The notes under the pieces were generated by a model, which did no database searches, was not told the origin of the DNA, and saw only the letters and a program-made list of their open reading frames with translations. Shown here piece by piece: positions 17,569 to 26,391 of a DNA stretch of 64,000 nt; position 1 is the first letter of the stretch, and each line of letters opens with the position of its first letter. Location of the stretch: the NCBI GenBank assembly GCA_022385805.1, contig MU277675.1, positions 184,594 to 248,593 of the forward strand, read 5' to 3'. Both the position numbers and the translations under genes were made by a program. This DNA comes from Pilatotrama ljubarskyi. Taxonomy: Eukaryota > Basidiomycota > Agaricomycetes > Polyporales > Polyporaceae.

Positions 17569-17639
17569 TGCATTAAGGGGGAATCGAACCCCCGGCGGGT
17601 CGATGGCAACGACCCAGGTTACCACTACCCCATTAATGC
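17569..17639 (-). tRNA. tRNA-Gly (GCC), intronless
   Basis: 71 nt with a full cloverleaf. The 7-bp acceptor stem is GCATTAA/TTAATGC with discriminator A. The anticodon stem GGTCG/CGACC encloses loop TTGCCAT, so the anticodon is GCC. The T arm is GGGGG TTCGATT CCCCC, which contains the B box. An identical 71-nt copy lies in the opposite orientation at 34056-34126. The gene is divergent from the U2 snRNA gene, with about 140 bp between their 5' ends. Confidence 0.95.
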
Positions 17640-17749
17640 TTACACCTAAGGGTGAGGTGTATAATAACGAGGGCTCATCCCAAGTCAGTCCTGAACGTTG
17701 GACTACAGAACGACCAAACACACACTTGGTCCGTGCGCCCTCCCCGAAA

Positions 17750-17757
17750 GTATATAA
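17750..17757 (+). promoter_or_regulatory. TATA box of the U2 snRNA gene
   Basis: GTATATAA lies 21-28 bp upstream of the inferred U2 5' end, the right distance for a pol II snRNA TATA element. Confidence 0.6.
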
Positions 17758-17777
17758 CCCTCGTCTCGACGTGTTCA

Positions 17778-17957
17778 ATTCCTTACCACTCTGGCCTTTT
17801 GGCTTAGATCAAGTGTAGTATCTGTTCTTAATAGTTTAACCACTATTATGGGGCCACCGGCCCCATTTTTGGTTATCTAATTTTTGCCGCCCCTGTCCCC
17901 TGGGCTCTGCTTGCAACCCGGGGGCGCGATGACCTTGCTACTGCAGTACCGGCTTGT
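17778..17957 (+). ncRNA. U2: U2 spliceosomal snRNA
   Basis: Base-pairs with the intron branch site in the spliceosome. Landmarks in order: stem-loop I with GGCCTTTTGGC; the invariant AGATCAAGTGTAGTATCTG at about 17807-17825, which contains the branch-recognition GTAGTA; stem-loop II with GGGGCC around CACCG; Sm site ATTTTTGG at 17865-17872; stem-loop III rich in C and G; and stem-loop IV with loop sequence CTACTGCAGTACC, like the U2B''-binding loop of other U2 RNAs. Length about 180 nt matches S. pombe U2 (186 nt). The exact 3' end is estimated. It has no protein-coding content. Confidence 0.93.
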
Positions 17958-18406
17958 GTCGTCGGGGGATCTCTCCTCTTTTTCTTTTTGTTGCACCTTT
18001 GGGACCGGCCATTCGGCTGGGAGCTCGGTGTGGCAAATGGATCAAGTGGGATGGCTATTCTCTTCTTACCTAGCCTCTAGGTTGTTTGGACTCAGGATGG
18101 TACTACTGATGTCGAGTCATGATGGGGAGGGATGGCTGATGCGACGGAGCAATCCATGGTAAGGTGTGTAACTTCACCGCCCTCGGTTGAGAGGCCAAAT
18201 GCACTACAGTGTAGCCGCGTTTCACTGTCTTGGCAGGATGGATGTGCCCGACGCTGCCGTGCTCTGCACGGACCGCACGTCCCAGATTGTTGGTGCAAGA
18301 ACATCCAGATGAACCTCAGATTGCACGGTATACGAATACATGGGGATCCAGAGGACAGAAAACGAGTGCGAGTGCGATGACCGTAGGAATGCGATGAAGG
18401 ACGTAT
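17958..18406. other. Intergenic region after U2
   Basis: 449 bp between the 3' end of U2 and the stop codon of the ERV46 gene (minus strand). It starts with a T/C-rich tract (about 17968-17995). No further RNA or coding feature is visible. Confidence 0.4.
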
Positions 18407-20147
18407 TTACATCAACTTGCCGTTAGTGTACCCACCGTTCACGGGCGAGACGTGTCCGCTCTTCTTCAGGGCCTTGCGCGTCGCGAAGAGCGCGCTGTCG
18501 ATCAGCGACGCAACGGTGAGGACACCTCCGACGATAGCGCATGTTCTACGAGTCCAGCAAGTCAGTCTTCGGTAGTGCCTCAGTGATATGAAGGTGCAAA
18601 CGTACGAGGTGATAAAGTGCGCGAAGGATTGCCGTGTCTCGGCATGGACAATACGGAGCGGAGAGATCTCGTAGTTGAAGAACGCGCCGGGAATGCCTCC
18701 GTTGCCGTGTGCGACATGTAGACCCGTAGGAGTGTTTTCCTGCGAACCCTTGTCGAGGTCCCGCTCAAAGTGGGTCGCGCTGTACTGGTGAGTGTTGATC
18801 TGCCGGTACGTATACGACCATCAGTGTCGATGCACACATCTATGCCCTACAGTACGTACAGTCTTGCCGTTCAGAGTCTGGAACTGCGTGGAGACGACCT
18901 TGAGGAAGTACTGGAACATGTACTGCTGCTTGATTGTCTGCGGGAAGCGCCTCAGTAACCATTGCCCGTTATAATGTACAAAGTGGCATACTCGTCCGGT
19001 GGTACCGTCAAGCGGGTTCGCATCAATGCCCAGGCGCTGCTTGAGGTCCTTACCGAGCTTCGCCTTGACGTTGTCATACTCGTCATCGCCTTCGAATGCG
19101 AGATGGTGGATCGTGTGCGTGAAGTCGTGACGGTTCCCGTCGGTGCGAAGGTAAGGCACCAGCTCGTAGAGATTGTGCGAGCTCGTCCGGAACGAGCGGC
19201 CAGGGGAAAGGTGGATGTTGCCGACGACCTTGTTCACGCGCAGACGTCCGGAGATGTTGCAGCCCTCAGTCGCCTGTTCCTTCAGCTTCTCCGACCAACC
19301 CTCTTGCACGCACTGGAAGCAAGCGGCGCTGTTAGTGAAGGCAGTCGCATGCATATGATGTCAAACGCTCACCTGCTCGATGGCTTCTGGCCGGTTGAAG
19401 CTCCACCCGCGGTTCACGTACGCCTGTCTAACCTCCTCGCAAGTGTTGCAGCAACCGCTCTCGGGCTCGACGCCGCCGTAGCAGGACCCGCAGTAACCGC
19501 CCTCACGCTGGCTGTTGATCTTGTCGAGGTCGTTCTGAAGCTCGGTGATGATGGAGTTCGGCACGGGCACGCCGCGCTCATCGAGACGGGTCTTGAGGAT
19601 GTTGTGCGTGATGTCCGACTGCGTCTCGCCGCTGATATCCATCACGTCCAGACTGAGCACTGAGGGGTAGCACGTCAGTACGCTTCACTTTAACGTGAAC
19701 GACCGTGGAGTGGGAGCGCGTCTATGTTCTAGCAGTGTAGCAAGCGCTGTGGAAGGCAGGACTCACAGTAGCAAGGTACGCGGGGGAAAGTGATGTTCAT
19801 TTTGACAGTGAGCTTCTCCCCCCTGCTCCGGTCGACCACGATGGACGTGTCGATATTGACACGACGGTAGTCGAAGAACTCGATTGTCGTGAACGAGAAG
19901 ATGATCGCCGCGGCGATGAGGGTCACTGAATGATGCCTGTTCAGTACCCCGCACGCCAGAGCCATGCCCGGAGATACTCACAGAGCGCGCCAGTGCGTGT
20001 CTTGACCTTGACATCTTCCATCGTCTACGGTACTCGGTCAGTCTGGAGTCGTCGCATCGGCCACGACATCGAGACATGCAGTGGGAGGGCTCTGACCTTA
20101 CCGAACGCATCGACGCCCTTGAGAGCGTTTAAGAAGCCCTTTGCCAT
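18407..20147 (-). CDS. ERV46: ERV46/ERGIC3-like COPII vesicle cargo receptor subunit
   Basis: Membrane protein of ER-Golgi vesicles; with Erv41 it recycles escaped ER residents. Eight exons on the minus strand, phase checked: 20147-20097, 20024-19982, 19925-19767, 19659-19373, 19312-18992, 18937-18860, 18799-18606, 18545-18407; 423 residues (yeast 415). The short cytosolic N-terminus ends DAFGKTMEDVKVKTRTGAL and is followed by TM1 (LTLIAAAIIFSFTTIEFF). The large lumenal domain has the conserved LDVMDISGE, the Cys cluster YCGSCYG...GCCNTC, and GCNISGRLRVNKVVGNIH. TM2 near the C-terminus is CAIVGGVLTVASLIDSALF. The cytosolic tail ends NGKLM. Both landmark Cys pairs are present. No operon-like link to neighbours. 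Confidence 0.94.
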
Positions 20148-20533
20148 GGTGCCCGGATGTCCTGCGTCACGTAGCCAGAAAACAGAGAATAAACCAGGAA
20201 GAAAAAGAGTCTAGAGGAGCAGTCCTCCACAACGGCGGTGAGTGTTGTCGTGAAGGCGGAGGGCGGCGAGCGGAGGCGTGTGCAGCCACGGACGCGTAGA
20301 GACGGGCCGGGTAATTATGAGTGTCCGGGGTGACGTGTCACCGCCACATGATCGAGTCCCGCCGTGGCGCGCGCATACGGCGGGCAGCGTGCAGCGACGT
20401 CGCGTGCGCCTCCCCCCATCCGACCATATCCCATAGATTAGCCGTCCGAGCTACCATGATACTCTACGTGCGCACATCGATACATCCAGAAGCACTGCTA
20501 CAACCGCAGGACCGTGGCGCGAGAGGTCCGACA
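20148..20533. other. Intergenic region
   Basis: 386 bp upstream of the ERV46 ATG and downstream of the VPS45 stop (both on the minus strand). It must hold the ERV46 promoter; no specific element is recognisable. Confidence 0.4.
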
Positions 20534-23166
20534 TCAGCCCGAGCGCGCGTCTGATGGCTGCGAAGCTATCCGGTCTACGCCCTGCTTCACCTTCCCGAGC
20601 AGGTTGCGCACGCCATCCTTGATTCCCTCTGTCTGCAGGCTCACGCCCTCACCGCTCGTGCGGTACACTCCAGGCGCGGGCCCACCGAGGCTGACGTTCA
20701 CGCCGCCCAGGTTGAGGTTCAACGACGGCATGTTGCTCGACGAGCCTGGCGGTGGCTCGTACACAGACTCCGGGAAGTTCGCTGCCGCGGTGCGGACCAT
20801 GTCCAGGAAGCTGTGCGATGCGTCAAGATTAGCTTGCGGTCCTCGATCAATGACGGGGAAATGGGGCCGTGCTCACCTTGAGGAGTTGTGTATGCAAGTT
20901 CCGCCGAGCAGAAGGCGCGACCCCGCAGCCGCAGATGGTCCGCCGGAGGTTGCCTCTTGGTTGAGCAGCGCGACCACTCGTGCTTCCGCGTAGGTTGTTC
21001 CACCGATCATGAAGATGATGACATCTCCGGGGCTAGTGTGGGGTTAATGAATACAGCGCCCGGTGTTCCAGGTACGGCGCAGCTTACCGTTGTAAACCAG
21101 CGTTCGGGCCTCCACCATCCAAGAAGGGATGTGTGGTATCCCGTAACCGGCCCTTGAAGAGGTTCTCGAGCGTCTGAGAGAGATGAGGGGTATGTTGCAT
21201 GTACACGTTCTCGACACCCTTCAGTCCCTTCAACGCGGAACGGCCCTTGGCGAGCAGAGATTCCGCCGAGAAGAGGTCCTCTTGTCGCTGGTCCAAACCG
21301 GCGATATTGAGGAGCACGTAAACAAGCTGACAGGGGAGACAAAGTCAGCTCCCATGCAACACTCCGGAGAAATGGACTGGACTCGCCTTCGCATCTTCTC
21401 GCGAGACACCATTCTCGAGCATGAGGTTGATGAGCGACGCAACGTTCTGCGGTTGGGATTTCTGATATCGCAGGGCGTACAGCATCACAAGGCGCAGCTT
21501 GTTCCATGGCTGTATCGCGGGATTCGCAACCAATGCTTGGACGCTCTGAAGAAATGGTCAACGCCTCCGTCCAATGCATCGCCTACCTCATACTAACCTT
21601 GAAGTCCGCGCCAGACCCAGTCGCAAGGCCCTGCTCGACTTCCCCGAGATCAAGCAGCTTGTCCCTCTCGACGAGCCTGCTCAGTTCGCCAACCAGCGCG
21701 ACGTGCTTGCTCACGTTCCCGCCGAGCTTCCGGAACTCGGGGTATTCCTCGACGAAGCGCTTCATGTCGCTGATCGAGTTGATCGCAGACGGGTGGTGTG
21801 CAAGCGAGTGCGACTGGTAGGACTGGACATAGGACTTGAGTGCAGTCCCCAGGTCACCGAACGTCGCTAAATGGTGCGCTTGGAAGAATGGGTCCGTGGT
21901 GGTCGTCAGAGTGACTTCCTGAGGTCGTATTCATGTTCAGTACTGAAAAATCCGGTTCCCGAAGCGCAAATTACCTTCAGCTCGGGTCGGATGTCCGGCA
22001 CCATGCTGAGGTCAACACGTCCATTCTGGATGCCTAGAAGTTCGTGCACCATCGCCTGGTACGTCCATTGTGAGAGAAGCGGCGTGACGGGGTCGTTCCG
22101 CCGGTCCAGAATAAGGAGTAGCGGCGGTACTTGCGTCAGCCGAAAGTCAAACAGCTGCGACTCCGACTGTATGCGATGCTACCCCAGAGCCAGACCTATT
22201 CAGCGTCCGTCCCCAGATAAGCCTACCTACCCTGAAACCTACCTGGATTTCTACCCCGAGCTTCTTCGCCATGGGACTGCTCTTCTCGTACCTGATGACC
22301 GGCTTCTTCTTCAGGCTGAGGAGGACGGCGGTGACGCCCTGCACGGCGCGCTCGAGCGCCTTTGAGTCCCATACGTTCGGGCTGTTGCCATAGAGCGGGC
22401 GTTGCGCGTTCGGCGTGTGGTTGAGCGAGAATAGGCAGGGGAGGACCGGGGCGTAGTCTGCAAAGTATTCCTTGAGGGTACGCATGAGAACGGTATAAGA
22501 CGGGGGCGAGGATCATGAGCGCAGCAAGAGGGCGATGACGCCGCTGCATAGATAGCAAGGCAATGATGTATGCCGAAATTACACAGTCGGACTATCGTCC
22601 AACATGTGTCCATGACAGACTGGACCACTCCACAGCAGCAGCGAATGCAGAGGTGACGCGCGCCGATGTGACGGCGGAGGGACTACTGACCTGTACTTCA
22701 CGCACGACCTCGTATTCATCTACGTCCGCAAGCCGCTCAATAGCAGTCTTGCTCAGAATGTTGCTGAAGTCTGCAGCATGTGTTGAGAAGGCCGCTGAGC
22801 TCATCCGGGAGGGGGGACGCTCACTGACAGAGGTAGTATTCGCCATACTTGGGCTCGCGCAGCTCTGCCGCGAGGGCCTCGAAGCTCTCTTCGCTCGGTT
22901 GGAGGAAGCAGATACACTTCATGTGCGCCATACGCTCGCGCTTCTTGTTGTCAATCTTGTCCGTGAGGTATACTTGGTGCGAGAGGAGGGTGGATTGGGT
23001 CGCGGACAACGAAACGATGGGTGTCTACTCGGGAATATGAGATTGGAGCGAGCACTCCCAGAGATGTTAGGTATACCGTGTGGTTGTCCAAGAGGAGCAC
23101 CTTCATCGAGGATGGTGTCGAGACCATCTTAGTTATGTAGGTCTCCACGGCCTTCACGACGTCCAT
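20534..23166 (-). CDS. VPS45: Sec1/Munc18 family protein Vps45
   Basis: SM protein that binds the Tlg2-type syntaxin and supports SNARE-mediated fusion of Golgi-derived vesicles with endosomes. Ten exons on the minus strand, phase checked: 23166-23077, 23024-22829, 22770-22691, 22470-22243, 22166-21975, 21918-21598, 21545-21387, 21326-21088, 21032-20877, 20810-20534; 645 residues. Diagnostic stretches: [90 protein letters not shown] and [17 protein letters not shown]. The protein exceeds typical Vps45 (about 570-580 residues) because of a C-terminal Gly/Ser/Pro-rich extension of about 80 residues. Intron 7 has a GC donor (exon ..GCGAAG|GCGAGT), the only way to join REDAK to [15 protein letters not shown] in frame. 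Confidence 0.94.
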
Positions 23167-23499
23167 GGCTGCGTACGTGCCAGCGGCAGCTCACTAAGCC
23201 TCAGTTATGTCTTGTTACGTCTGCCCTCCAGAGCCCCGGATTGTCCAGAGTACGCAGAGTATGATAACAGGGTATAGCAGCCCCGTGTCGTCGACGGAGA
23301 GGAGAGCAGCGGAATCGGGAGGTGGTGGCTGTGGGCGAAGACGCGGAGGCAATTGACGCGACGCGTCTCGGCGCGGGTCCGCTCTTCGACCAGCTTCCAC
23401 CATGCCACCGTCTTCGATTTCTGACCTCCACCTCTTTTCTCATCACTATACCTGCCCTCTCCTATCTCCGTGAACGCTCTATAACACGACACATCCCAC
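23167..23499. promoter_or_regulatory. Shared divergent promoter, VPS45 / GSKIP-like
   Basis: 333 bp between the ATGs of VPS45 (-) and the GSKIP-like gene (+). It must supply both promoters. A C/T-rich plus-strand tract at about 23400-23470 leads into the GSKIP start. No TATA box is evident. Confidence 0.45.
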
Positions 23500-23902
23500 A
23501 TGTCGCCGCCACAGCAATCAGAACCGGCGGCCTTCGCGCGCGAGGAGCTCGCGCGCGCACTCGCGGAGCAGTCCTTCGGAATCTCGAGCTATGAGCTCGT
23601 ATCCTCGTCGCCGCTCAAAGCAGCCGCCCGGGTCGTACTACTCGAGGGCGATGCCATCGTGGTATCCCTCACGAGCAGGGGGTTCCAGGTACGTGTGCAG
23701 CCTCCGCTTGCCCGCGCTGTCCAAATTGACGTCGCGGCAGCTGCATAGTCCGACGGAAGCTCCGATGGATCCTGACCACGACTCGGAGAGGGTGTTCGAG
23801 ACGATAGAACAGCTTCTCGAGACAGTGAGCCCGCAGTATGAGTCTGCGCGGAGGAGTGCTCTCTTGTCGAGGTTGGAGTCGCTCGCCGACTCTGGTGAAT
23901 AG
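23500..23902 (+). CDS. GSKIP-like (DUF727) small protein
   Basis: Two exons, phase checked: 23500-23688 and 23741-23902; 116 residues. The sequence has the GSKIP domain outline: an amphipathic N-terminal helix (FAREELARALAEQSFGISSY), strands ARVVLLEGDAIVVSLTSRGFQ, then RVFETIEQLLETVSPQYESA and ALLSRLESL. In animals GSKIP binds GSK3-beta and PKA-RII; the same domain is found at the C-terminus of Clu proteins. Its fungal role is not established. The acceptor at 23740 was chosen because the alternative AG at 23753 gives an early stop. Confidence 0.75.
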
Positions 23903-24093
23903 GAGCGCGAGAGGTCGGTCAGTTCATGAGTACTTGTTGGAACTATCGTCAACTAACGCCTTGGAATGGTAGAGACGCGAGAAGATATACCGCGGTGACT
24001 AACTCCCATGGCCAGCCTTCCGCACCATGGTGAATTCGTCACATTGCACAACCCCGTAATTTACATGGGCATCTATACCAAGCTTCATGACCA

Positions 24094-25002
24094 TCAAGCG
24101 TTCTCCCTGTCCCCATCCTCAAAGGAGCCGGTCTCCTGACGCCTCCGCAGTGCCGCTCGATAAGCCTCGTTCGTGAAGACAAATCCCGGGTCCGTCCTCG
24201 CCTTCCGTACCAAGTCGTTCACCCAGGTCCTTTCATTCTCATCTCGGAGGCAATTCGCCCACCATCGGTCCATACTACTCCGGATAGTCTGCGTGTTCAG
24301 CTGATTGTTCTCGGTCTGTTCGGCGAGTACGAAGAGCAGGAACCCTGCGTTCAGCCGCTCTAGGCCGAATTCGGACAAACACTTGAGTATCCGAGAAATT
24401 CGGAGGTTGTTGTGGGGTGCGCCTGTATGCAACAACGCAGGAGATGACTGACAGTCCGGATGTTTAAACAAGAATCAGCACGCACGAGCGAGGTTTCTGT
24501 ATCGTTCTGCCCAATTGTCTGCGCGTCGTATCTCTCCATTCTCACTGGATACAAGCTGCATGCCGTAGAAGCCGAGCATCATGGTGCAGGAACGTTGCAA
24601 TCGCTCCATGGAGGCAGCATCGGCTTTGATTGCTGTGATCTCATGCTTTTGGAGAGGCTGCGCCTCGTAGTTCATGCCATACTCCTGCAATGGGAAGCTG
24701 CATACCAACCCGATGAGCTTGAGATCCCTGAGATGAATCATTATGGACATACAGCCACTGGATATAGCCGTGTTTGTACTCGAGCTTGTCATAGTCCGTC
24801 CACCACCTATGGCGAGATCGTACTCTAATCCTGACACGGACTCGCGAAGATCTCACCGTTCATGGAGCTCGTCGATGAGCAGATTGTCTGGTCTGCAGCG
24901 TCGCTTGTTCGCGTAGAATTCCGCATTGGCGTTGAGGCGGGGATCGTCTTCGATGTGGGGGTAGCCCGCCAGGAAGTCCCGTATATCACTGGGAAGAGAC
25001 AT
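24094..25002 (-). CDS. Opioid growth factor receptor (OGFr) conserved-domain protein
   Basis: Four exons on the minus strand, phase checked: 25002-24857, 24824-24753, 24697-24486, 24422-24094; 252 residues. The OGFr domain is clear: RSRHRWWTDYDKLEYKHGYIQWLF, here joined across introns 1 and 2, then EYGMNYEAQPLQKHEI, RLQRSCTMMLGFYGM, WAERYRNL and NNLRISRILKCLSEFGLERL. Such proteins are common in Agaricomycetes as short OGFr-only forms; their function there is unknown, and opioid binding should not be assumed. The gene is divergent from the coiled-coil gene at 32275, and the KDZ transposon now separates the two promoters, its left end 266 bp upstream of this ATG. Confidence 0.85.
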
Positions 25003-25262
25003 GGCAGAAGAAACAGTTCGGAATGAGTGGGAGAGGGCAATGTGTCTGTGATTACGGAGGTGGCTGCGAAGGACGCAGAGCATGAGCCAGGCGCGTAGGG
25101 CCGGTGGCGCGAGCGCGCGTCGCGTCATGTAGTCCGCTGTAAGCGGAACTTTGAGTTGCCCACTTGCGGTGTCCTAATCTGCCTTTCGGGGTTATCAAGG
25201 CGATATAGGCGTGGTAAACGCACGCGTCCGCTAGCCACAACCGCGCCCGAACGCGTCGAGTC

Positions 25263-25268
25263 TCGCCG
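25263..25268. repeat. Target-site duplication, left copy
   Basis: TCGCCG directly outside the left terminal repeat, matched by TCGCCG at 32239-32244 directly outside the right one. Confidence 0.75.
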
Positions 25269-25622
25269 GGGGACAACCGCTGGTTCAGAAACGGAGATTG
25301 CACCGTCCCCTCCGGGCGGCGATTGAACCGTCCCCCTCCGGAGGAGATGTCTCCCTTGGAGGGAGACCCTCCCATATACACTAATCCACGCCGTCGATAA
25401 CTATGGCCGACTCTCCGGAATACATCCATCCCCCTCCCAGGGGGATCTCTGTCCAGAAAGTGTGATGTACCCTTCCGGAGGAGATATCCCCCTCCGGAGG
25501 GTACTATGTGCCAGTTTCACGTTCAGCGCTCAGCAATCGTGAGCGTCACTCAATTCCTTCGGCCCGGCCGTCAACCGTCGCCCTCCGGAGGGGTCATTTC
25601 CTAATCCGGAGACCGCGCACTC
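25269..25622 (+). repeat. Left terminal inverted repeat of the KDZ element (354 bp)
   Basis: Outer end GGGGACAACC. It is the reverse complement of 31885-32238 with a single difference (A at 25459, where the right copy implies C). The palindrome CCTCCGGAGG occurs at 25335-25344, 25491-25500 and 25582-25591, with a near copy at 25472-25481, plus further TCCGGA cores near 25413 and 25605. Other short palindromes are CTCCCTTGGAGGGAG at about 25351 and CCCCCTCCCAGGGGG at about 25431. Confidence 0.93.
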
Positions 25623-26391
25623 CGCCTTCCAAGCGCGCCGTCTGCGTTCATATAAATCCGTCCTCTCCATTCGACAGGTCGACGTCCTCGGGCGTCGTGC
25701 TGCCAGCTCGCAAGGCTGGCCGCTGCAGCGCAGCGGGTTATGGCCGCCGCGGCGACACCCATCTGAGCTCGCGAGCTCCCGCACGCGCGATCTCCCTCCC
25801 GCGGCCTACGCCTTCTCTTTGCGGCTCCTCGGTCTCCAGACACTCTCATCCTCGCAGCCTTCATCCTCGCGACGTACGCCTTCGACACCTACGCTCTTTC
25901 ACCTCCATAACTCATCCTACTATCAGCTTGACGCGCAGGTATTCCTGCGCAGGCCTTCGCCCTCTGGCCATGCCATTCTCGGCATTACCTGCGCTCACTC
26001 AATTTCTACCTCTCGGGACATTCTCGCTGGAATCGTTCGTTTCCCTCGCGCCCGTACACTAGCAGTGATGCTCACTAGGGTTTGGGGGCAGCGGGGACGG
26101 GCGGTCTGACATCAGGCATGTAGCGTTCAGTCCTCCACACGGTTTGCTTCTGACAATCCTTCGTTATCTCAACAGCTTCTTTGCCGTCGCAAACTTGCGA
26201 CCGGTGACCTCCACGATACGTCAAGGTGAGTCATTTGCGGCTATGCCTGCTATTCCATGTCGATCGTTATCAATCAGATGCTTCGCAATCAGCAGGCGTG
26301 GTACATCAAGGGCGAAGGGCACGCCGCAGGTACGCTCTTGCCCCACTTCTTCCCTTCTGCCTCCAGCTCCCCATTCTCATCGTGCAGGACA

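Noticed and set aside
25508..26062. Frame starting MPVSRSALSN in the left repeat, repeated at 31999-31583 on the other strand
   Set aside because: The identical starts arise only because the terminal repeats are inverted copies; the two frames diverge at once outside the repeat.
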